A stretch of 64,000 bases of DNA from contig NZ_JAGGOI010000012.1 of assembly GCF_018614585.1 (NCBI RefSeq), forward strand, positions 20,797-84,796, in the 5' to 3' direction. Shown here piece after piece: positions 44,061-53,786 of the stretch (positions are counted from its first letter, which is position 1; each line of letters starts with the position of its first letter). The notes beneath the pieces were generated by a model. That model did no database searches and was not told where the DNA came from. It saw nothing but the letters and a program-made list of their open reading frames with translations. The position numbers and the translations under genes are program-made. The DNA is from Streptomyces sp. ISL-1 (lineage in GTDB: Bacteria; Actinomycetota; Actinomycetes; Streptomycetales; Streptomycetaceae).

Positions 44061-44978
44061 ATGACCAGCGACGAGTACGTGATCGAGGCTGAAAGGCTGC
44101 GGCGGACCTACGCCGGTGGCTTCGAAGCAGTGACCGGGATCTCCTTCTCCGTGGCGCGCGGCGAGATCTTCGCCCTCCTCGGAACCAATGGCGCGGGCAA
44201 GACCTCCACGGTCGAACTGCTGGAGGGCCTCGCCGCCCCCGACGAGGGGCGGGTGCGGGTGCTCGGCCACGATCCCCGCCGCGAGCGAGCCGCGCTGCGG
44301 CCACGCATGGGCGTGATGCTCCAGGAGGGCGGCTTCCCCTCCGACCTGACGGTCGCCGAGACCACCCGGATGTGGGCGGGGTGCACCAGCGGGGCACGCC
44401 CCACCGGGGAGGCGCTGAAGCTGGTGGGGCTCGCGGAGCGCTCCGGCGTACGGGTCAAGCAGCTCTCCGGCGGTGAGCGGCGGCGGCTGGATCTGGCGCT
44501 TGCGCTGCTCGGACGGCCCGAGGTCCTCTTCCTCGACGAGCCGACGACCGGTCTTGACGCGGAAGGGCGACGCGACACCTGGGAGCTGGTGCGTGCGCTG
44601 CGGGACTGCGGCACCACCGTGCTGCTGACCACGCACTATCTGGAGGAGGCCGAGTCGCTGGCCGACCGGCTGGCGATCATGCACAGGGGGCGGATCGTGA
44701 CCACGGGAACTCCGGCAGAGGTGACGGCGGCCCGGCCCGCCCGCATCCGTTTCGTACTGCCCAAGGGGGTGGCGGCCGGGCGGCTGCCGCTCTCGCTGCG
44801 CGCCGCGGCGGCCGGCCGGCGGATCGAGATCCGTACGCACCACCTGCAGCAGTCACTCGGTGAACTGCTGCTGTGGGCTAAGGAGTCGGACGTACGGCTG
44901 GAAGAGCTCGACGCCCGCTCGGCCTCGCTCGAAGAGGCCTTCCTCGACATCGCGCAGACTCAGACGGCGGGTGTGTGA
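44061..44978 (+). CDS. ABC transporter ATP-binding protein
   Basis: A 305-aa product. Walker A GTNGAGKTS (41-49), Q-loop MLQEGGF, signature LSGGERRR, Walker B VLFLDEPTTGLD and switch His in TTHYLEEAE. The C-terminal 80 residues form the accessory domain seen in DrrA-type exporters. It overlaps the permease by 4 nt (ATGA). Together with the two-component system downstream it fits a drug or lipid export module. Confidence 0.95.
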   Translation: MTSDEYVIEAERLRRTYAGGFEAVTGISFSVARGEIFALLGTNGAGKTSTVELLEGLAAPDEGRVRVLGHDPRRERAALRPRMGVMLQEGGFPSDLTVAETTRMWAGCTSGARPTGEALKLVGLAERSGVRVKQLSGGERRRLDLALALLGRPEVLFLDEPTTGLDAEGRRDTWELVRALRDCGTTVLLTTHYLEEAESLADRLAIMHRGRIVTTGTPAEVTAARPARIRFVLPKGVAAGRLPLSLRAAAAGRRIEIRTHHLQQSLGELLLWAKESDVRLEELDARSASLEEAFLDIAQTQTAGV

Positions 44979-45742
44979 TGACTGCGACGGCCGGACGGTT
45001 GACCGCTCTGGGGCGGGCCGAACTGACTCTTCTGCTGCGCAACCGGACCGCGCTCTGTGTGGCGCTGCTGCTGCCGGGGGCGATGGTGGTGGCGATGAAG
45101 TCGTCGCTGGACCAGATCGACCCCGACAACTCGGGGATGAGCGCCGCCGAGGCGGCGATGACCGGTGCGATCGGCATGGTGCTGATCCTGGTCGTGCATC
45201 TCAACCTCGTATCGGCGTATGTGGCGCGGCGCGAGGAGCTGGTGCTCAAGCGGCTGCGTACAGGGGAGGTGCGGGACAGCGAAATCCTCGTCGGTACGGC
45301 GCTGCCCGCCGCCGGTCTCGCCCTCGCGCAGTGCGTGCTGCTGGTGGTGGCGGGGGTCGCGGTCCTGCATCTGAGGGTGCCGGAGCGGCCCGAACTGCTC
45401 GTGCTGGGTGTGGTGTTGGGGATGGTGCTGCTGAGCGCGCTGGCAGCGGTGACATCCGCGGTGACCCAGACCGTGGAGAACGCGCAGATCACCACCATGC
45501 CGATGTTCGTGATCTCGATGGCGGGCTCCGGCCTCTTCGTACCCCTGGAAGTGATGCCGGAGAGGATCGCGTCGGTCTGCGAACTGCTGCCGCTGACCGG
45601 GGTGATGACGCTCGTACGGGCCGGATGGCTGGGCGGGGCCGACTCCGGGGACCTGCTGGGTGCCGCCCTGACGACGTTGGCCTGGACCGCGATCTCGGTG
45701 TTTGCTGTCCGGCGGTGGTTCCGCTGGGAGCCGCGCCGCTGA
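44975..45742 (+). CDS. ABC-2 type permease
   Basis: A 255-aa product with about six transmembrane helices: LLLRNRTALCVALLLPGAMV, MTGAIGMVLILVVHLNLV, VLHLRVPE-adjacent, and the ABC-2 core ITTMPMFVISMAGSGLFVPLEVMPE before LLPLTGVMTLVRAGWLG. Forms a dimer with the upstream ATPase. Substrate unknown. Confidence 0.93.
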   Translation: MMTATAGRLTALGRAELTLLLRNRTALCVALLLPGAMVVAMKSSLDQIDPDNSGMSAAEAAMTGAIGMVLILVVHLNLVSAYVARREELVLKRLRTGEVRDSEILVGTALPAAGLALAQCVLLVVAGVAVLHLRVPERPELLVLGVVLGMVLLSALAAVTSAVTQTVENAQITTMPMFVISMAGSGLFVPLEVMPERIASVCELLPLTGVMTLVRAGWLGGADSGDLLGAALTTLAWTAISVFAVRRWFRWEPRR

Positions 45743-45748
45743 CTGGGG

Positions 45749-46981
45749 GTGTCTGTGCGGGTGAAGGGCTGGAGCGGTCGCAGCGGGCTTGCCAAGGTGG
45801 ACCTGTATACGCGCGGCACGGTGCATCTGATCGTGTGGGTGGGGGTCCTCGGGCTGACGTTGCTGCTGATGGCCCGGCCGGTCCGCGAGGACGGGCAGCT
45901 GGTCCTGGTCTTGGCCGCCTCGCTGCTCGCCATCGCGCAGGGGGTGCTCTGCGGACGGCTGGCCAGGCATGCGATGGACGCCTATCTGGGGCAGGGGCAG
46001 GTGCCCCGGAGGCTGGTCCCATGGGCGGCGGCGGTGACGGCCGCGACGACGTCCGCGGTGGTGGTGCTGGCGACGACGGTCGATCTGACGGGGCTGCTGC
46101 CGACGATGCTGGCGGCGGCGCTGACGCCGTTCCTGACAGTCCACTGTCTGCTCGTACGCAACCGGACCACGGCCCTGATCCAGCTCGTGGTGCTGGTCGT
46201 GGTGTGCGCGATGGTGTGGCTGACCGGACGCACGGCCGATCAGGCTCTGTTCGCTGTCGTGACCCCCGGCTTCCTGAACGGGTGGCTGGCCTTCACCGCC
46301 CGCGCGTCGATGTGGATGCTGGCGGTGATGTGGGAGCTGCGGGAGGCGCGTGACGTACAGGCGCGCCTCGCGGTCGCGGAGGAGCGGCTGCGCTTCGGCC
46401 GCGATCTGCACGACGTCATGGGCCGCAACCTCGCGGTGATCGCGCTGAAGAGCGAGCTGGCGGTGCAGCTGGCGCGGCGCGGTCGCCCCGAGGCGGTCGA
46501 CCAGATGGCCGAGGTGCAGATCATCGCCCAGGACTCGCAGCGAGAGGTACGGGACGTGGTGCGCGGCTACCGGGAGGCGGACCTGAGCGTCGAGCTGGAG
46601 GGCGCGCGGGGCGTCCTGGCTGCGGCCGGGATCACCTGCTCCGTCCGGTCCGGCGACGCGGAGCTGCCCGCCGGCATCCAGTCCGCGCTGGGCTGGGTGG
46701 TGCGGGAGGCCACGACGAACGTGCTGCGGCACGGGGACGCGCGGCGCTGCACGATATCGCTGCGCACCGCGGACGACACTGCGCTGCTGGTGGTCGAGAA
46801 CGACGGGGCGGCCGAGGCGGCGGCCGGTACCCCGGGCTCGGGTCTGGCGGGTCTGCGGGAGCGGCTGTCAGCCGTGGACGGCACGCTGGAGGCGGGACCG
46901 GCGCGGGGCGGGCGGTTCCGTCTGACGGCCAGCGTTCCGCTGGGACAGCGGACGGGACAGGACATGGAGGAGGCGGTGTGA
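45749..46981 (+). CDS. Sensor histidine kinase (NarL-system, DesK type)
   Basis: A 410-aa product; GTG 45749 is shown, but GTG 45755 has better spacing from GGGGG. At least five transmembrane helices fill the first 200 residues, with no large extracellular loop, so it may sense the membrane or its ABC partner. The HisKA_3 site is RFGRDLHDVMGRNLAVIALK (first H phosphorylated). The ATP lid includes VREATTNVLRHG and GSGLAGLRERL. It overlaps the regulator by 4 nt. Confidence 0.93.
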   Translation: MSVRVKGWSGRSGLAKVDLYTRGTVHLIVWVGVLGLTLLLMARPVREDGQLVLVLAASLLAIAQGVLCGRLARHAMDAYLGQGQVPRRLVPWAAAVTAATTSAVVVLATTVDLTGLLPTMLAAALTPFLTVHCLLVRNRTTALIQLVVLVVVCAMVWLTGRTADQALFAVVTPGFLNGWLAFTARASMWMLAVMWELREARDVQARLAVAEERLRFGRDLHDVMGRNLAVIALKSELAVQLARRGRPEAVDQMAEVQIIAQDSQREVRDVVRGYREADLSVELEGARGVLAAAGITCSVRSGDAELPAGIQSALGWVVREATTNVLRHGDARRCTISLRTADDTALLVVENDGAAEAAAGTPGSGLAGLRERLSAVDGTLEAGPARGGRFRLTASVPLGQRTGQDMEEAV

Positions 46982-47586
46982 CCGTACGGGTGCTGCTCGC
47001 CGATGACGAGCATCTGATCCGCGGCGCGCTGGCCGCGCTGCTCGCGCTCGAGGACGATCTTGTGGTGGTCGCCGAGGCCGCCTCGGGTACCGAGGCCCTC
47101 GCCATGGCGCGGGCGCACCGGCCCGATGTCGCGGTTCTCGATCTTCGGATGCCCGCCCCGGACGGTGTGAGTGTGGCCACATCCCTGCGGGCCGAACTGC
47201 CCGAGTGCCGGACCATGATCGTGACCAGCCACGGACGGCCCGGGCACCTCAAGAGAGCGCTGGCCGCGGGTGTGCGGGGTTTCGTCCCGAAGACGGTCAG
47301 CGCCCAGCGGCTGGCGGAGATCATCCGTACCGTGCACGCCGGAAACCGTTATGTGGACCCGGAGTTGGCAGCGGATGCGATCTCCGCGGGGGACTCGCCG
47401 CTGACCGCCCGCGAGGCGGAAGTGCTGGAACTGGCGACGGACGGAGCACCGATCGCGGAGATCGCGGAGCGGGCCTCGCTGTCCCAGGGGACCGTGCGGA
47501 ACTACCTCTCGTCGGCCGCCTCCAAGCTGGGGGCCGAAAATCGGCACACCGCGGTGCGTCTCGCACGCGAGCGAGGTTGGGTATAG
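46978..47586 (+). CDS. LuxR/NarL-type response regulator
   Basis: A 202-aa product from GTG 46978. Receiver domain with DDEH at 9-12, phospho-acceptor Asp55 in VLDLRMP and Lys in VPKTV. Output domain with LTAREAEVLELATDGAPIAEIAE and LSQGTVRNYLSSAASKLG. Partner of the kinase just upstream; probably controls the ABC genes. Confidence 0.95.
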   Translation: MTVRVLLADDEHLIRGALAALLALEDDLVVVAEAASGTEALAMARAHRPDVAVLDLRMPAPDGVSVATSLRAELPECRTMIVTSHGRPGHLKRALAAGVRGFVPKTVSAQRLAEIIRTVHAGNRYVDPELAADAISAGDSPLTAREAEVLELATDGAPIAEIAERASLSQGTVRNYLSSAASKLGAENRHTAVRLARERGWV

Positions 47587-47608
47587 TGGGGTCCGCGCGA
47601 AGGCGCAT

Positions 47609-47681
47609 GCGGACGTAGCTCAGTTGGTAGAGCGCAACCTTGCCAAGGTTGAGGTCGCCAGTTCGAACCTGGTCGTCCGCT
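47609..47681 (+). tRNA. tRNA-Gly (GCC), copy 2
   Basis: Same anticodon and acceptor as the gene at 43848, with compensated differences in the anticodon and T stems. It starts 23 nt after the response-regulator stop. Confidence 0.95.
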
Positions 47682-47687
47682 CGGTAA

Positions 47688-47720
47688 AGAAGGCCCCGGT
47701 CATCACGACCGGGGCCTTCT
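47688..47720 (+). terminator. Hairpin after tRNA-Gly copy 2
   Basis: AGAAGGCCCCGGTC pairs with GACCGGGGCCTTCT; a TCG tail follows. It lies just before the convergent end of purC. Confidence 0.9.
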
Positions 47721-47746
47721 TCGTGTGGCACGCCGCGCCACCCCCT

Positions 47747-48646
47747 CTACGACCAGCTCATACCTGTCAGCAGCTCGTACGCCTCGATGTACTTGGCGCG
47801 GGTGGCCTCGACGATCTCCTGCGGGAGGGCCGGCGGCGGCTGCTCGCTCCTGCGGTCCCAGCCGGAGGCGGGCGAGGTGAGCCAGTCGCGGACGTACTGC
47901 TTGTCGTACGAGGGCTGGGCGCGGCCCGGCTCCCAGGACGCGGCGGGCCAGAAGCGCGAGGAGTCGGGGGTCAGCACCTCGTCGGCGATGACGAGCTCGT
48001 CCCCCTCGAAGCCGAACTCGAACTTGGTGTCCGCGAGGATGATGCCGCGGTCCAGGGCGATGTCGCGGGCCCGGCCGTAGACGGCGAGGGTGGTCTGACG
48101 CAACTGGGCGGCGGTCTCGGCGCCGACCTGGCGAGCGACTTCCTCGTAACTGACGTTCTCGTCGTGGTCGCCGACGGCCGCCTTGGTGGCCGGCGTGAAG
48201 ATCGGGGCGGGGAGCTCGGAGCCGTCGGAGAGGCCCTCGGGCAGCGCGAGGCCGCAGACGGTGCGGGTCTCGTTGTACTCGGCAAGGCCCGAGCCGGTGA
48301 GATAGCCGCGGGCGACGCACTCGACCGGGATCATGCGCAGTGACTTGCAGACGAGGGTGCGGCCGGCCCAGTCGGCGGGGGCGCCTTCGGGGATGTCGGT
48401 GCTCAGGACGTGGTTCGGGACGAGGTCCTCGAGGCGCTCGAACCACCACAGCGACAGCTGGGTGAGCACCCGGCCCTTGTCGGGGATCTCGGTGGGCAGC
48501 ACCCAGTCGTAGGCGGAGATGCGGTCGCTGGCGACCATCACGAGGTCGCCCGCCTCGTTCTGGTACAGGTCGCGCACCTTGCCGGTGTGCAGATGTACCA
48601 GGCCCGGCACCTGAAGCGGCTCGGGCTTTTCGACGAATCCGGACAC
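47747..48646 (-). CDS. purC: SAICAR synthetase
   Basis: A 299-aa product from GTG 48646. Conserved segments: HTGKVRDLYQNEAGDLVMVASDRISAYD, PVECVARGYLTGSG, DTKFEFGF and LTPDSSRFWPA. It joins aspartate to CAIR, step 8 of the pathway. The eukaryote-like length is typical of actinobacteria. Confidence 0.98.
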   Translation of the reverse strand: MSGFVEKPEPLQVPGLVHLHTGKVRDLYQNEAGDLVMVASDRISAYDWVLPTEIPDKGRVLTQLSLWWFERLEDLVPNHVLSTDIPEGAPADWAGRTLVCKSLRMIPVECVARGYLTGSGLAEYNETRTVCGLALPEGLSDGSELPAPIFTPATKAAVGDHDENVSYEEVARQVGAETAAQLRQTTLAVYGRARDIALDRGIILADTKFEFGFEGDELVIADEVLTPDSSRFWPAASWEPGRAQPSYDKQYVRDWLTSPASGWDRRSEQPPPALPQEIVEATRAKYIEAYELLTGMSWS

Positions 48647-48790
48647 GGTTCCTCCCCGTGGTTGAACAAAAGGGGCGCCCTCAAGGGCACAAGTAGGGCG
48701 GTGGTGGGAGACGGGCGGGCCAATCGCCTCGATTCTCCCGTATGGAGGGAGGGCGGGCCTGATCAGGGGGTGCCGGCCGGTCCTGCGGGC

Positions 48791-50251
48791 CTAATCGCGT
48801 TTGCAGATGCGGTCGAGCAGGTTGGCGGTCGCCCGCTGGACGCGGGGCTCGACATGGCCGGGCCGGTCCAGCGCCGGGGACCAGGCGAAGGTGCCGGACG
48901 CGAAGACCAGGGCGCCGGACGGCGCGCGGTACAGAGATGTCTCCTGGTGGCGCACCGCGCCGTCGCCGTCCTGATAGGGGGAGTGAGCGAGCAGGATCCG
49001 GCCCCGGTGCTCGGGGAGCGCGGTGCGCGGGAAGTAACGGTCCGCCTCGCCCGCGACCAGGCCGGGGAGTTCGTCGCCCTCGGCGGCGCCCGTCGCCTCC
49101 CAGAGCCAGTGGTCCGCGTTGCGTACTACAAGAGGGTGCGGCTCGGGGACCCTCCCCACGTACTGGATGCCGAGCAGTTGCTGCTCGGCCCGGTCGATCT
49201 CGCGCCACAGGGCGGGCTTTCCCGGGCCGCGGCGCTTGCGGCAGGTGAGCAGGCGGTCGTCGACGCCGGAGGGGGACGGGCCGAGCTCGACCTGCCAGTA
49301 CATGGTGTTGGCGGAGAGGAAGACGAGCGAGGTGCCGTGGTCGCGGGCGAGTTCGACGGTGCGGCGCATGGGGGCCGACCAGTACTCGTCGTGGCCGGGG
49401 AAGACCAGACCGCGATAGCGGGTGGGGTCAACCCGGCCGGCGTGGAGGTCGCGGGTGTCGGCGTAGGCGAGGTCGTAGCCGTACCGCTCGGCCCAGCGGA
49501 TGAAGTCGTAGGCGTGGCCGACGTGGAGGGGCAGGCCCGCGCCGGCGTACGGGCGGTCGAAGGAGACCGTGATCGCGGCGTCCTCCTCGCCGAGCAGCCG
49601 GCCCGTCTCGTCCCAGGCGTGGTAGAGGCTGGCGCCGGTGCGGCCGTCCTCCGGGTAGAGGTTGTACGCCTGCCAGGTGATGTCCGGGAGGAGCAGCAGG
49701 AGGTCGGCGGGGTGATCGCCGCGGACCGTGAAGGGGATGTGGGAGCGGTAGCCGTCGGCGGTGGTCAGCACGGCGACATAGGCGCCGATCGACCAGTAGG
49801 AAGGAATCTGCAGCCGCCAGGAGAGCCACCAGTGGTGGCAGGAGACCGTGCGCTGGGCAGTGAGCGGGGCCGGCTGGACGATGCCGGAGAGGCGGGGGCT
49901 GGTAGTGATCTTGGCGGCGCCGTCGCCCGCGTAGTGGCCGATGCGGTAGATGTCGACCGAGAACTGCTGGGGCGGGTCCACGGTGATGTGGAAGTCGATC
50001 GCCTCGCCGGGGGCGGCGGCGCCGGTGGACGTGAAGCCCTTGATCTGGCGGCGTACGTCATCGGCGGTACGCGGCCCGCCGGAGCGGCCGCCGGCCAGGG
50101 TGGGGTCGACGTACCAGGGGACGACCTGGCCGGTGTCGTCGAAGTAGTGCTCGCTGCCGCGGAGCCAGGGCAGGGGGCCCTGACCGAAAGGATCTGAGAC
50201 GGCGTGGGCGAGGGCGCCCGATTCCCATCGCCGGATCTGCTCTGCCCCCAT
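48791..50251 (-). CDS. N,N-dimethylformamidase large-subunit-like protein
   Basis: A 486-aa product; ATG 50251 is chosen because GGAGGG lies 8 nt upstream. An N-terminal Ig/beta region (YRIGHYAGDGAAKI) precedes an alpha/beta domain with LPDITWQAYNLYPEDG, DLAYADTRDLH and GLVFPGHDEYWS, the core of the DMFase beta-like domain (glutamine-amidotransferase-like fold). No signal peptide. It is conserved between purC and purD in Streptomyces, but the true substrate is unknown. Confidence 0.8.
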   Translation of the reverse strand: MGAEQIRRWESGALAHAVSDPFGQGPLPWLRGSEHYFDDTGQVVPWYVDPTLAGGRSGGPRTADDVRRQIKGFTSTGAAAPGEAIDFHITVDPPQQFSVDIYRIGHYAGDGAAKITTSPRLSGIVQPAPLTAQRTVSCHHWWLSWRLQIPSYWSIGAYVAVLTTADGYRSHIPFTVRGDHPADLLLLLPDITWQAYNLYPEDGRTGASLYHAWDETGRLLGEEDAAITVSFDRPYAGAGLPLHVGHAYDFIRWAERYGYDLAYADTRDLHAGRVDPTRYRGLVFPGHDEYWSAPMRRTVELARDHGTSLVFLSANTMYWQVELGPSPSGVDDRLLTCRKRRGPGKPALWREIDRAEQQLLGIQYVGRVPEPHPLVVRNADHWLWEATGAAEGDELPGLVAGEADRYFPRTALPEHRGRILLAHSPYQDGDGAVRHQETSLYRAPSGALVFASGTFAWSPALDRPGHVEPRVQRATANLLDRICKRD

Positions 50252-50430
50252 GCTGCGCCCTCCCTCGATGCCCAGGGCCAACTGTGATGCGCCGACTGTT
50301 CAGCGCCGGTCTCCAGCACATCACATAACGCACGCACTCCGTCACCGTTCGTCGCTAATTGGCGTGAACGGAGCGAAGGGTTCCGGTGTACTGCGTGGCC
50401 TTGGGTCCGCCGGGAGGCGGTCGCACCGGG

Positions 50431-52263
50431 TCACACCAGGCGGACCGGCTTCTCGGGGCGGACGCCGAGGGCGGAGAGCCAGGTGCGGAGCGGGGCCGCG
50501 TCACCGTCCTCGGTCAGGCTCAGGACCCGGGCGGCCAGATCCGCGCGACGTTCGCCGTTGATCAGGAGGGCCGGGCCGTCGAGCCAGTCGAGGCCGGGGG
50601 TCGCGCCTGCCGTGTCGACGGCGGCGCAGCAGACCATCGCGGTGACATGGTCGGCGAGCAGCTCGCGGCCGGTACGGGGCGGCTGCAGCGGGAAGAGGGG
50701 AAGCGAGTCCGCGCCCCAGCCGTTCAAAGCGTCGCCCGGGCTCTTGGGCGCCGGGGAAACCGCCGCCTCCTCGCGGACGGCCTCCTCGCGCGCCACCTCC
50801 GCGCTTATCCCGGCCGCAAGGGTGTCGCCGGCCTCGCCGCTGTCGGCGGTGTGCACGATCTCGGTGACCTCACCGCTGTGGGCGGTGTGCGCGATCTCGG
50901 TGACCTCACCGCTGTGGGCGGTGTGCGCGATCTCGGTGACCTCACCGCTGTGGGCGGTGTGCGCGATCTCGGTGGCCTCACCGCTGTGGGCGGCCTCGTC
51001 GGCCTCACGACTGCGGGCGGCCTCATTGCCCCGGCCGGACAGGTGGTCCATCACCCGGGCGAGCGTCGGGCCGTCCGGGCCGGTCGACGGCGGCACGCCC
51101 AGATCGTCGAGCACCCGGTGGAGCCGGGCCGCTTCCGTACGCCATTTCCGGTCGACGACCTCTTCGGGGTACTGCTGCCAGTCCACCGGGGACCAGTCGG
51201 GGCCCCCCTCGGCCGGGCCGCCGTGGAAGAGGCGTGCGGCCAGCAGGGACGCGGCCTCGTCCACAGCGCCGGGCTCTTCCAGCAGGTCACAGGCGGGCCG
51301 CTCGCCCAGCCGGGAGGTGAAGCCCTCGGCCAGTCGGTCGCGGCGGGAGAGCTCGGTCAGCGCGGAGACGACGCCCGCGTCGAGCCGGGACGGCCAGCGG
51401 CCCATCCGCCAGGCGGGCAGCGCGACCCGGGTCAGCAGCCGGTCCCAGCCCGCGTAGGCGAGGCCGACCTGCTCCTGGGCGACGATCCGCAGACCGTAAT
51501 CCACAGTCTGTGCACGCTCGGACGCGGCGGCCGCGACACCGCGCTCCATCTCGCCGACATGCACCTGGCAGCTGCGCAGCAGCAGTCGGGCTATCTGTCC
51601 GACGAAGCCGAGCGCCACCCTGCCTATCAGCCCCTGGCCGGGGTCGGCGGCGACGGCGACAGCCGCGTCCAGCCCCCGTACGAAACGGCGGGCGGCGGCT
51701 ATGTCGGGGTGCGCGGAGGGAGAGGTCCCGGCGACGACCGGTGCCAGCACCGCCCGCAGCTCGGCGACCCGCATCCACCAAAGGAACGGCGAGCCGATCA
51801 CCAGGACGGGCGCCTCGGCGGTGCGGCGCCGGCGCCCGCTCGGTATCGCATGGGCCGGGTGCGTGCGGTCCTCGAGCCAGCTGTCGCAGTCGGGGGTGAG
51901 CGCCAGCGCGGACGGCGCGGGCACATCGAGACGCTCGGCCAGATCCCGCACCAGCCGGTACAGATCGGGGGCCGCCCGCTCCGCGAGCTCGACGGTCGGG
52001 CTGAGCGCGGGGCTCGCTCGTACGATCACGGCCGCGACCGCCGCGGCGATCAGCAGCACGACCACCGCGAAGACCGTCACGGCCAGGCGCGCGGCGTCCC
52101 AGTTCGGTCCGCTCATTTGTCCCGTGGCACCGCCGACCAGGAGCACTACGGCCACGGCCGCGGGAAGCAGCGCCACGGCCACCGCCCTGCTGCGGATGCG
52201 CAGCACGGCGAGAGCTCGGGAGCGCGCGGCCTGCGCGCCCATCGACTCACCGGTACCGGACAC
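50431..52263 (-). CDS. Membrane protein with 12-residue tandem repeats
   Basis: A 610-aa product. Two N-terminal transmembrane helices (AVAVALLPAAVAVVLLVGGA and LAVTVFAVVVLLIAAAVAAVIV) precede a large cytoplasmic helical domain (APDLYRLVRDLAERLDVPAPSALALTPD, SPFLWWMRVAELRAVLAPVVAG) that recalls M48-type membrane proteins but lacks HExxH. Near residues 420-475 four units of HSGEVTEIAHTA occur, encoded by a 36-nt minisatellite. A Pro-rich link leads to a final helical domain. Function unknown. Confidence 0.75.
   Translation of the reverse strand: MSGTGESMGAQAARSRALAVLRIRSRAVAVALLPAAVAVVLLVGGATGQMSGPNWDAARLAVTVFAVVVLLIAAAVAAVIVRASPALSPTVELAERAAPDLYRLVRDLAERLDVPAPSALALTPDCDSWLEDRTHPAHAIPSGRRRRTAEAPVLVIGSPFLWWMRVAELRAVLAPVVAGTSPSAHPDIAAARRFVRGLDAAVAVAADPGQGLIGRVALGFVGQIARLLLRSCQVHVGEMERGVAAAASERAQTVDYGLRIVAQEQVGLAYAGWDRLLTRVALPAWRMGRWPSRLDAGVVSALTELSRRDRLAEGFTSRLGERPACDLLEEPGAVDEAASLLAARLFHGGPAEGGPDWSPVDWQQYPEEVVDRKWRTEAARLHRVLDDLGVPPSTGPDGPTLARVMDHLSGRGNEAARSREADEAAHSGEATEIAHTAHSGEVTEIAHTAHSGEVTEIAHTAHSGEVTEIVHTADSGEAGDTLAAGISAEVAREEAVREEAAVSPAPKSPGDALNGWGADSLPLFPLQPPRTGRELLADHVTAMVCCAAVDTAGATPGLDWLDGPALLINGERRADLAARVLSLTEDGDAAPLRTWLSALGVRPEKPVRLV
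50849..50992. repeat. 36-nt minisatellite, four copies, inside a coding sequence
   Basis: Four head-to-tail 36-nt units at 50849, 50885, 50921 and 50957. Copies 2 and 3 are identical; copies 1 and 4 differ by one base each. Degenerate part-units flank it. The unit length is a multiple of three, so copy number can change without breaking the frame. Confidence 0.95.
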
Positions 52264-52475
52264 GGCCGGACCTCACCCCCTCTGCCCTGCGACGGTGTTG
52301 CTCACTCCCCCACTGTGGCACCGACCACTGACATCGCAATGCCGGTGGGCCAAGTGCCGGAACGCCTGCGCCGCACCCTAGTTGGGGCTTCGACGGGCGT
52401 CATCCGGATGGCTCAGCCGTCACTCGATGGAATGGCTTAGGTCAAAGGTGATGACGGTTCTCGGGCGCTAGAGGT

Positions 52476-53726
<1,251 letters not shown>

Positions 53727-53786
53727 GGCAGCCAGCCTAACCGCCCGGGGGCGGCTGACCTGTACGGGCCTCCGAAGCGGCCTCCC

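Noticed and set aside
50849..50992. Possible CRISPR mini-array
   Set aside because: Units are directly joined with no spacers and are a coding minisatellite.
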